DNA of 64,000 bases, taken from contig NZ_CP107030.1 in assembly GCF_027474825.1 (NCBI RefSeq), positions 3,600,001-3,664,000 of the forward strand. Reading direction: 5' to 3'. Below are positions 26,734-34,609 of this stretch, in pieces. The position numbers and the translations under genes are program-made. This stretch comes from Maribacter halichondriae. Its GTDB lineage: Bacteria > Bacteroidota > Bacteroidia > Flavobacteriales > Flavobacteriaceae. A model generated the notes under the pieces. The model was given only the letters and a program-made list of their open reading frames with translations. It searched no databases and had not been told where the DNA came from. How positions within the stretch are numbered: the first letter of the stretch is position 1; the number at the start of each line of letters is the position of its first letter.

Positions 26734-28571
26734 GTGTGCCCAGTATGGGCGTCTTTTAGCTACAGAAAGGTAGCTAATTCATTTAGAGGGTGCAAGTCCC
26801 TCATGGGCAGGGGTAACGCCTTGAACCATTAGTAAGCTGCAAGGGTGGTAATCGTGAGATTACATCTGAAGAAAGCAGGACTACAAATTCTGGTACTGAC
26901 GAACAGGAACCTTATATGAGGCTATTAGGTTGGATAAGCAAGCACATCATTGTAAAGTCCAAAACACGTAAAGTGATAACCGAAATAGTAGATAAGGCAG
27001 GGATCAGAAGAAAGAAGACGCTCTTACCTGGGGAGGTCTCTACAACTACGAGTTGGTTAAGTAGAGAAGTCAGCCGATGTCATAGTAATTGTTACCCTGA
27101 TAGTAACAATGAAGGACTGAACAGTAATGGTCTTTAATAGACAGAGGAGTTTTTGGATTAAGGACAGCCTCCTTTCAAAAAGCAGCCTTTGATTAAGCGA
27201 GACAACAGAATACAGTAAATGATTGAACAAGTAATTAACAAGAAAAATCTAAACGAAGCGTATTTGCGCGTGTATGGTAACAAGGGAGCGGCCGGTGTAG
27301 ATGGCTTGCAGGTAACTGACCTAAAGTCTACAATAAAAGCACACGGAAATACTTACAACCAACAAATAGAAAGAGAGGGATATCAGGTGTCTCCAATTTT
27401 AGGTGTAGAAATACCTAAAAGCAATGGTAAGACCCGATTATTAGGGGTTCCTACTGTAGTAGACAGAGTATATCAACAAGCATTGCATCAAGTATTGCAA
27501 CCTATCTTTGAAGCAGACTTTCAACAGCATAGTTATGGATCTGGACCCAATCGTAATGCGCATCAAGCAGTAACACAGAGCTTGGAGAACATCAATTCTG
27601 GCTATCAAGATGTGGTGAATATTGACCTCAAGTCATTTTTTGACGAAGTAGAACACCGCCTGATACTAGTTTTGATTTACAAGAAAGTAAAGTGTAAAGC
27701 AACGATGAAGCTATTACGGTCATTTTTACGAGCGCCGATACAAATCAATGGTAAATTAATCAAACGTAGAAAAGGCGTACCGCAAGGCTCGCCTTTGAGC
27801 CCTCTACTATCCAACATTCTACTCAATGAGTTAGATAAAGAATTGGAGAAACGAGGACACAAATATGTTCGTTATGCCGATGATTTTAGTATTTACGTTC
27901 GCCTTAAAAAGTCGGCAAAGCGAGTAGGTAATAGTATCTATAAGTATTTGCGAGATAAATTACACTTACCCATTAACCAAGAAAAGAGTGGCATTTGCCG
28001 CCCTCAAACTTTTAATTTGTTAGGATACGGTTTTGTACCCACATACAAAAAGGGAGAAAAGGGGAAATATCAACTGGTTGCGAAGAAGTCCAAATGGGCA
28101 GAGTTAAAGCAAAAGCTAAAATACCTGACCAGAAAGACGATTCCAATGAGTTTTGATGAGCGAATGAAACGACTTAATTGGTTGATAAGAGGCTGGGTAA
28201 ATTATTTCAAATCAGGCAGTATTCAGGGTAAACTGAAAAAGCTTGATGAATGGCTTAGGAATCGGTTACGCTACTGTATTTGGCATCACTGGAAGAAACC
28301 AGACCGCAAGCGTAAAAACTTAATACGGTTAGGGATTTCAAAAGGACAGGCATACGCTTGGAGTCGAACAAGAATGGGAGGATGGGCAGTAGCCCAAAGC
28401 CCTATACTGGGAACTACAATAACCGTAAAACGATTAAAAATGAGGGGTTATATAAGTTTAGTCGAATACCACAAAACTGCATCATTACTGAACCGCTAAG
28501 TACGAGACCCGTACGCTTAGTGGTGTGAGAGGCGTAGTGGCGGCTTTTAGGTCGTCACCCGTCTACTCGAT
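26734..28571 (+). mobile_element. Group II intron with intron-encoded reverse transcriptase
   Basis: The 5' end GTGTGCCCAGTATGGGCG fits the GUGYG start of bacterial group II introns. The ~480 bp before the ORF are structured RNA (domains I-III). The 3' end after the ORF carries a domain V/VI-like region (GTACGCTTAGTGGTGTGAGAGG, shown in part) and ends at ...CTACTCGAT. The length is ~1838 bp, with no target duplication, as expected for retrohoming. It sits within an attC-like repeat, right at the box that would define a cassette end. The exact 3' end could be off by a base or two. Confidence 0.85.
27219..28499 (+). CDS. ltrA: Group II intron reverse transcriptase/maturase
   Basis: This 426-residue protein has an RT domain (~15-290) with GAAGVDG, KRRKGVPQGSPLSPLLSN and the catalytic YVRYADDF. 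A maturase (X) domain follows (LNWLIRGWVNYFKSGS; LRNRLRYCIWHHWKKP). It ends without an HNH endonuclease domain, so insertion probably uses a nascent strand as primer. The C-terminal SRTRMGGWAVAQSPIL resembles Bacteroidota introns, and I do not assign a class. The frame is intact, in contrast to many neighbours. It shows no sign of decay. Confidence 0.93.
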   Translation: MIEQVINKKNLNEAYLRVYGNKGAAGVDGLQVTDLKSTIKAHGNTYNQQIEREGYQVSPILGVEIPKSNGKTRLLGVPTVVDRVYQQALHQVLQPIFEADFQQHSYGSGPNRNAHQAVTQSLENINSGYQDVVNIDLKSFFDEVEHRLILVLIYKKVKCKATMKLLRSFLRAPIQINGKLIKRRKGVPQGSPLSPLLSNILLNELDKELEKRGHKYVRYADDFSIYVRLKKSAKRVGNSIYKYLRDKLHLPINQEKSGICRPQTFNLLGYGFVPTYKKGEKGKYQLVAKKSKWAELKQKLKYLTRKTIPMSFDERMKRLNWLIRGWVNYFKSGSIQGKLKKLDEWLRNRLRYCIWHHWKKPDRKRKNLIRLGISKGQAYAWSRTRMGGWAVAQSPILGTTITVKRLKMRGYISLVEYHKTASLLNR

Positions 28572-28589
28572 TGTGGTGTCGTTATTTTT

Positions 28590-28874
28590 TCAGGCAGACA
28601 TTGGATTCACTTGTATTTGCCCTCCAATCGCTTTTAAAACTTTCATTATCGTTCCAAATTGAGGTTTCGCTCCGTCTGATAAAGCTTTATACAAACTCGG
28701 TCTGCTTAATCCTGTTTCCTCCGCTATTTTGGTCATTCCAATCGCTTTTGCAATATGTCCAATCGCATTAATGACATCTGCGTTATCTCCTTCTTCGAGA
28801 ACTGTATTGAGATACTCGGCAATCATTTCCTTGCTGTCCAAATAATCGGCTATGTCAAATTTTGAAGTTCCCAT
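28590..28874 (-). CDS. Addiction-module antidote protein (HigA-like, Xre-type)
   Basis: This 94-residue antitoxin has a helix-turn-helix (GMTKIAEETGLSRPSLYKAL) flanked by FDIADYLDSKEMIAEYLN, the pattern of the 'probable addiction module antidote' family. It lies 5 bp after the toxin gene, giving the toxin-first order of HigBA-type modules. Its stop is ~6 bp from the box of repeat B at the intron edge, so it ends the cassette. Confidence 0.88.
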   Translation of the reverse strand: MGTSKFDIADYLDSKEMIAEYLNTVLEEGDNADVINAIGHIAKAIGMTKIAEETGLSRPSLYKALSDGAKPQFGTIMKVLKAIGGQIQVNPMSA

Positions 28875-28879
28875 ATTTT

Positions 28880-29179
28880 CTATTTCTTTAATTTTTTCCA
28901 GATTTCTTTTGCTTTTTTAATGTCCCTTAGTTGAGATGATTTATCTCCACCAATCAGCAGAACAATTATTTTCCCGTCTTTTTCTTTGAAGTAAACCCTA
29001 TAACCTTTTGCGAAATTCACTCGCAATTCCCTTATTACGTCGCCAACAGATTTACAATCGCCAAAATGTCCGTCGTTTTCAATTTTTTGAATTCTGAATA
29101 GGATTTTCGCCTTGGCTTTGAAGTCCTTCAGTTTTCTCAACCATTTATCAAATTCAATTGTTTTCTCGATAAAGAACAT
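28880..29179 (-). CDS. RelE/HigB-like toxin of a type II toxin-antitoxin module
   Basis: The start at 29179 (MFFIEKTIEFDKWLRKL) is preferred over an ATG eight codons upstream, giving 99 residues. The RelE-like core is KAKILFRIQKIENDGHFGD, RELRVNFAKGYRVYFKEKDG, IIVLLIGGDKSSQLRDIKKA. Toxins of this group usually cleave mRNA at the ribosome. It is first in a two-gene unit with the antidote. This is the second toxin-antitoxin cassette in the array. Confidence 0.88.
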   Translation of the reverse strand: MFFIEKTIEFDKWLRKLKDFKAKAKILFRIQKIENDGHFGDCKSVGDVIRELRVNFAKGYRVYFKEKDGKIIVLLIGGDKSSQLRDIKKAKEIWKKLKK

Positions 29180-29385
29180 AAAAGTGTATCTACTTGGATA
29201 CAAATTTACATTTAATTTTTGAATTTGATACTGAATTTAGAAATTTTTGGGAAGGTTTCTATAATGCACCACGTGTTACGTGTATGGCTCGTGCCGTTTC
29301 ATCAGCAGAGTGAGTAACACTAAAATTTATTAAAATGAAAGGTAATGAATTTTTGTGTTTAGCGAAGTCATGAGCTATACGCGGT

Positions 29386-31100
29386 GTGCCTGTTGCACAA
29401 GTTAGCGAAAAAAGTTGTTGATGATCATTGTGCTTTGGAGGTTGGATCGTAACTTTAAGTATGCAAGGCAAGAAAGATTATCAAGAAAAGCTGTTCGCCC
29501 AATTCCAGCTTAGCGAACGGATCCCGAAGAACAATTTTTATCGGGGTTTAAGAGGTGCCATCGATCTGGATTTCCTCTATCCCCTTACCAAGGATTACTA
29601 TGGGCAGAGCGGCCAGAAGAGCATTGACCCTGTTGTATTTTTCAAGTTGTGTTTGGTTGGTTATCTGGAGAACCTGATCAGCGACCGCAAGCTGATCGAC
29701 CATTGTTCGCTGCGTTTGGATATTCTATATTTCATTGGTTATGATATTGACGAGGAGCTGCCATGGCACAGTACTATAAGCAGGACACGGAATCTTTTTC
29801 CTGAAGCCCTGTTCGAAGAAGTCTTCACAGGAGTTTTGAGTCTGTGTGTTGAAAAGGGTATGGTCAGCGGTCATACGCAAGCTATCGATAGTGCACCTGT
29901 CAAAGCGAATGCCAGTATGGATACCTTGGAACTAAAAGTGCCGGAAGAAGATCTGGAAGAACATCTTCGAAGGGTCCGGGCGATCAGTTCAATGGATAAA
30001 GAAACACCCCATCGTAAGAGTAAAGGCGACAGGTCGGATAAAGGTCAACGCGGTATAACTGCAAGCAAGAAGGAACTTGATGCGATAAAGGGCCGTAACA
30101 AGAAATGGGCGAAGGATCAGGACCAAAGACCAGGGGCGGGCAACAAGGGTAGTAAGTACACCAGTAACAAGACGCATTATAGTCCGACCGACCCTGACGC
30201 CCGTATCAGCGTAAAGCCGGGCAAGGCCCGGAAGCTGAACTATCTCTCACAATTGAGCGTGGACACCGCACACCATGTAATCACCGATATCAGGGCTTAC
30301 CACGCTGATGGCAAAGACAATCGGCAGCTTCCCGATATCGTAAGGAGATTAAAGAAGCGATTGTGGAAGCAAGGTCTGGTTTGGAAAAACTGTGTAGCCG
30401 ATACCGGGTATAGCAGCGGAGAGAACTATGCCTTTCTCGAAGCGAAGGGGCTAAAGAGTTTCATTCCGCCCCACGGCACCTATAAGGGCGGCCCAGATGG
30501 TTTTGTATACGTTGAAGAACAGGATTTTTATCTATGTCCTCAAGGCAAGGTCGTTCCTTTCAAGAAAGTATTTTTGGACAGCCGCACCAAGACAAAAAAG
30601 AAGTCTTACCGTGCATCGAGCAAGATCCGCAAGGGCTGTCCGCTACGGTCTACATGTTTGGGAAAGGTGAACGAGAAACAGTTCTCGGTCACCTATTATC
30701 GAGAAGAATACGAGCGTAACATCGAACGGGTCAATAGCAAAGAGGGCAGGTACATGAAGAGCAAACGTCAGAGCACGGTAGAACCGGTATTCGGTACCTT
30801 GACCCAGATCATGGGCATGCGCAGGATAAATACCATTGGAATCAAGCAGGCCAACAAGGTGATGCACCTCTCGGCAATTGCCAATAACCTGAAGAAATAC
30901 CTGAAATTCATCGAAAAACGCTCAAAAAGTGGGGCGGGACAGCTTGCTTTCGGAGACTTGTTGAAAAGTGTTGTCCAAGACCTGTTTTCAGCTTTGCAAA
31001 GGCATCGAAAATTGACGTTTCAATACTAATTTGACAATAAAAAAGGCTCTTAAAGAGGCTTATATCGATTCCTTTTCTCACAGATTAGAGGCTTGTGCCA
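29386..31100 (+). mobile_element. IS1182-like insertion sequence in repeat C
   Basis: CGGT at 29382-29385 and again at 31101-31104 would be a 4-bp target duplication, giving an element of ~1715 bp. Near the ends CACAAG (29396-29401) and CTTGTG (31092-31097) form short inverted repeats. The precise tips are uncertain because the two ends are not perfectly symmetric. The only gene is the transposase. Confidence 0.7.
29461..31029 (+). CDS. IS1182 family transposase
   Basis: This 522-residue transposase starts at 29461 (MQGKKDYQEKLFAQFQLSER). The N-terminal DUF772-type domain carries LPWHSTISRTRN. The catalytic DDE residues are visible in TQAIDSAPVKANAS, VADTGYSSGENYAF and STVEPVFGTL. A Cys motif (CPLRSTC) typical of this family lies near residue 400. 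The frame is intact, so the element may be active. Base composition is richer in G+C than the flanking cassettes, which supports recent arrival. Confidence 0.92.
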   Translation: MQGKKDYQEKLFAQFQLSERIPKNNFYRGLRGAIDLDFLYPLTKDYYGQSGQKSIDPVVFFKLCLVGYLENLISDRKLIDHCSLRLDILYFIGYDIDEELPWHSTISRTRNLFPEALFEEVFTGVLSLCVEKGMVSGHTQAIDSAPVKANASMDTLELKVPEEDLEEHLRRVRAISSMDKETPHRKSKGDRSDKGQRGITASKKELDAIKGRNKKWAKDQDQRPGAGNKGSKYTSNKTHYSPTDPDARISVKPGKARKLNYLSQLSVDTAHHVITDIRAYHADGKDNRQLPDIVRRLKKRLWKQGLVWKNCVADTGYSSGENYAFLEAKGLKSFIPPHGTYKGGPDGFVYVEEQDFYLCPQGKVVPFKKVFLDSRTKTKKKSYRASSKIRKGCPLRSTCLGKVNEKQFSVTYYREEYERNIERVNSKEGRYMKSKRQSTVEPVFGTLTQIMGMRRINTIGIKQANKVMHLSAIANNLKKYLKFIEKRSKSGAGQLAFGDLLKSVVQDLFSALQRHRKLTFQY

Positions 31101-31122
31101 CGGTTACCATTGTTGTGCATAG

Positions 31123-33017
31123 TTATTTTAAAAAAAGGTTGATGTCAAATGAAAAAATAACCAATCCAACAAAAATTGAGGACATCATTATTCCAACATT
31201 CCATAGATTTATATTCGATTTTTTTATCGTTTGGTAGACTATTATTAATGCAAATATGAGAATAGTTGTAGAAATCCAAGGCAACCACCAAGCTCCACCA
31301 ACAAGTCCAAAAAGCAATGTTAATCCTCCTAATTGTATAGTTTCAAATGAATAATAAGACAACCCGATTAAGAACAATAAGATTAAGGTAGCTTGCAATA
31401 AATTTAAGGGATTAACATCCTTTTTTCGAAAAAAGGATATCACCTCTTTAAAGCACACTATCAAGCTAAATAATAAAGGAAATGCTAATAAAAATATCCA
31501 TAACACATTTTTTTGAAGTCCCACTTTTTGAATCAGTTTGTTTATTTTATTGTTTTTGTATAATGCGGTTGGAAAATTAATGGGCGTTGCATTTAATTCC
31601 ATTAGGCAAGCATCGTTTGGTTTTTGGTTCGGTTGTTCTATAAAGGCTTTAAAAATTTCTTTACCACAAGTAGTTCCATAAACTCCGTGACCTATTTTTT
31701 CAAATTCAAAATAATAACTGTTGCTATATCTACTATGCATAATTTTACTATGTTCTACAGAAGTTATAGGGTCATAGGTTCCAGCCATAACTAAGGCGGG
31801 AATATCACTCGTTACAGGTATCGTATCTCTGGCATTAAATGAAACCATTGTGTCAGAAACATAAAAGTCTAAATAGAAATCAGATATCATAAATTCTGGA
31901 TACTGTTCTGTTGTTTGCTTGTATTCTTTCTTAGCAATGTCTTGTCGTGCCTTCCAATCATAAACATAATTTACAATGGATGTTCCATTATGTTTTTTAA
32001 CTAAAGTTTCAAAAATACCATATAAAGCATCCATAAATGTTAGGTCGTTTGCAATAAATGCTTCTAAAAGGAGCGGTAAATCTTTATAGTAATCACTTTT
32101 GTAAAGAAATTGCTGAAGTATTCCATTAATTTCTTGCGAATTGAAAACGAATTCTTCTGCCCCTTTATACACCAAAGGTTTTGTTTGGGTCTTCAATAAA
32201 AAGGAATATAAGCGTTCCTTCAGATTTGGGTGAGCTTTATTACATTCAGGGTCATTTGCACAATCATCTAAAATGTTATCTAATACTTGTTTGTAAAGTT
32301 GAGTTGTTTTTCCGTTTTGAAATGCCGCCATCGGCACATTGGAATCACTATATATTGAACGAATTTTTACCGAAGAATTTTCAGCTGCTCGTATAAAGCC
32401 TTGAACTCCCATAGTGCCATTAGAAATACCAAATAAATTGACCTCACCATAGCCAAGTTGTTCTATCAATTTCACCGCATCAATGGTTTTTACCTCTGTA
32501 CTGTAGCGTTTGTAATCAATTCCTTTTTGTTTCAATTCATCAAGGCAGTCATAGCATTGCTTGTTTACAATTTCTGTAAACGACTTGTAATCGTGATTCT
32601 CTTTAAGTACATCCCAATGTTTTGCACCTAAGTCAGGACACAAATTAGGCAGCGAATAACCTGAACCTCTGTAGTCGAACATTATGATGTCTCTGTTCTT
32701 TACAGGCATCGATTTTAAATTACTTAATGTTCTATTTAAATTTGGGTTTCCCCATCCACCACCAAATATTATTATTGGGTCTGGTTCAGGATTGGCTATA
32801 GTACTTCTACTAATAGTATATGCCACTTTTTTTTTTTTCTATTCGGATGATTGTAATCTTCTGGCACATGAAGATATCCAAATTCTACATTTGGATAGTC
32901 AGCGTATTCGCTACAATCCTTTAAAAAGCAGTCCGTTTTTTCAATTGAAATGTCTTCTTGACAAAATCCAGAGAATCTGATTAGTAGAAAAAGATATAAA
33001 GCGATGTATTTGTTCAT
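31123..33017 (-). CDS. TAP-like alpha/beta hydrolase (S33-type peptidase) with C-terminal membrane domain (one frameshift)
   Basis: Two frames join by one extra T in the 12-T run 32827-32838, giving ~631 residues. A signal peptide (MNKYIALYLFLLIRFSGFCQ) leads. The hydrolase core has an oxyanion loop IFGGGWGNPN, nucleophile motif FGISNGTMG (GxSxG), acid in AGTYDPITS and His in KIGHGVYG; TCGKE...NDACL is the TAP-like C-terminal piece. About four membrane helices follow. Relatives are tripeptidyl or prolyl aminopeptidases. It is 35 bp from the M24 gene on the same cassette. The stop overlaps the box of repeat C. Strongly AT-rich. Confidence 0.78.
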
Positions 33018-33052
33018 ATTGTTAACTTAATTTTACAATAGTCTTGATTGGA

Positions 33053-34239
33053 TTATAATTTGTAAATTTTCTTGATAATATTTCCTTTTAACTTTTGTAA
33101 TGGTTTTGAATTTGTAAACGTTAAACTTTTAATATCATCAGGACAGTCCGTTAATATCTGATAACCGTTTTTTGTTATTAATACGGTGTCAGAATGTCTA
33201 AAACCTCCAACGCCTTCGATATAAATTCCGGGTTCAATGCTAACAACCATATTTTCTTTTAGAACAGTCTTGTCTCCTTCGGCTAAGTATGGGCCTTCGT
33301 GGTTTCCTAAACCTATTCCGTGACCTGTTCTATGCATTAAATTATCTTTTAATCCTTGGTCAATTAAGAATTGTTTGGCAGCTAAATCTACATCTTCAGC
33401 TATTGCGCCAGGTTTTAAAACAGCATAACTTCTCCTTCTCGCTTCTATCATTAGTTCAAAAGCTTCCTCTTGTTCCCTTGTTGGTTTACTGGTAAAAAAT
33501 GTTCTTTCCAGTTCAGCAGAATATCCATTTACTCTTAAAAATGCTAAACTAATATGTGAGCCTTCAACTAGTAAATCTGATACTTTTGGTATTCCGTGAG
33601 GTTGATAAGAAATTCGACTAGGCCAAGCCGCAACTAAAATATTTGTTGCTAGATAGTCAAAAGGTGTTTCTTTAATTACTTTTTGTTGAATAGAACGTCC
33701 AATTGAAAAAACCTCCAATTCCGACATTCCGAAGTAGGCATTCTTATTTAACTGCTCGATACTAATATCACAATATTTCGAGGCTTGTTTTATTAATTCA
33801 ATTTCCGCATCACTTTTAATCCACCTTTGTTCTTCTAATATTGAATTTTCTACAACATTAAGATTAACCGAAGTTAAAAAAGCCGAAATTTCATAAGGCG
33901 TTTTACCACCAATTCCAATTAGTTTACTGTCCTTTACTTGCTCTAAAAGTATGTCTTGCCAACGTTCTGGTTGTGGCGCAGGATACTCCCAATAACTTTT
34001 TATTTCATTGACATTGTCAACTTTTTTAGGTGAGCCAATTCCATTTTAGGAACAATAAAACTCACATTATTTTCTTTAATTATTAATAAAAATAATCTTT
34101 CAAGACTTTTATATGTCAATCCAGTTAAGTAGTAAATATCTTCTTCTTCTGAAATGATTAAAGAGTCAATTACACTTGTTTTAATCTTTTCCTGTATTAA
34201 CTGTATTCTCTGTTTGTATTCTGATGTACTTATTTTCAA
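33053..34239 (-). CDS. M24 family peptidase-like protein with altered metal site (one frameshift)
   Basis: One extra T at the run 34022-34027 joins the N-terminal 73 residues to the rest, for ~395 residues. The N-terminal creatinase-like domain (~1-140) begins MKISTSEYKQRIQLIQEK. The C-terminal pita-bread domain retains His in GHGIGLGNHEGPY and Glu in VVSIEPGIYI. Three of five usual metal ligands differ: VLVDFG is ISLAFL, SDLTRT is AELERT, and RIEDTV is RHSDTV. Creatinase is a metal-free precedent. It may therefore not be a standard Xaa-Pro peptidase. It lies first on the cassette with the TAP-like hydrolase. Confidence 0.8.
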
Positions 34240-34362
34240 ATCGTAATCTTCTTGTTTTTTCTAATTCTGACTAACGGTTAAATTTAGTATAATTTTCCTA
34301 CACAAAATTTGACTCGTTAGCTTAAGAAATTAATAGAGTTTCTTTATGTAGAGAATTATGCA

Positions 34363-34578
34363 CAACGGTTGGGCTATGAACAGTACGGGGGCAAACTAGC
34401 GTTTGCTTTCCGCCATGCACAGAGCGAAATCTTATTGCTTGCCCGAACGTTCCCTTTCGGAACGGGCGGGTTTTCTGTTTTTAATTTAATGCCAAATCCC
34501 AAAGATTTTGCGGTCTTCATAAAAATACGCAAACCCTGCGACTATGCGCTAAGCTCGTATTGTTTATAGGTTTTGTTG
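34363..34578 (-). repeat. attC-like repeat A2
   Basis: This ~216-bp element fills the gene-free stretch 34240-34609. It is closely similar to A1 in both arms (TTGGGCTATGAACAGTACGG; GCTCGTATTGTTTATAGG) but differs in the central loop, where a CCCG...CGGG hairpin replaces the A1 palindromes. The similarity begins exactly at CAAC and ends exactly at GTTG. Outside these points the flanks are unrelated to A1 but match cassette ends: GTTGTATGGC on the right and TATGCACAAC on the left. GTTGGGC inside the left arm fits GTTRRRY. Confidence 0.75.
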
Positions 34579-34609
34579 TATGGCGTTTCTTTTTTACGTG
34601 GTGTTACTT

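Larger units (their letters stand above)
26651..28584 (-). repeat. attC-like repeat B, split by a group II intron
   Basis: The repeat occupies 26651-26733 and 28572-28584; removing the intron gives ~96 bp, close to a compact attC. Read on minus it opens with a box around ACCACAAC and ends with CGTTGGGTGTA, whose GTTGGGT fits the attC R' consensus GTTRRRY. The interior holds a perfect hairpin (GGAAAC-TTTTC-GTTTCC) and partly matching TAAGC/GCTTA arms. The CTAAGCG(C/T) motif is shared with A2 and A1. The end box is the start of the ParDE cassette. Confidence 0.62.
29261..31124 (-). repeat. attC-like repeat C, split by an IS1182-like element
   Basis: The repeat is 29261-29385 plus 31105-31124. 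Left arm GTGTATGGCTCGTG pairs with right arm CATGAGCTATACGC. Removing the IS joins GAGCTATACGCGGT to TACCATTGTTGTGCAT, which matches the reverse complement of the left flank almost base for base. The right end GTTGTGCATAGTT (31112-31124) is the reverse complement of the start of the peptidase cassette at 34354-34366 with one mismatch. The loop (~75 bp) differs from the other repeats. This accounts for the gene-free stretch 29180-29460. Confidence 0.68.

Noticed and set aside
26916..27137. 73-residue open frame upstream of the maturase
   Set aside because: It lies in the structured RNA part of the group II intron and has no protein-like features.
26734..28571. Assigning the intron to the IIC-attC group because of its position
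   Set aside because: The position fits, but the maturase C-terminus (SRTRMGGWAVAQSPIL) resembles other Bacteroidota introns. I left the class open.
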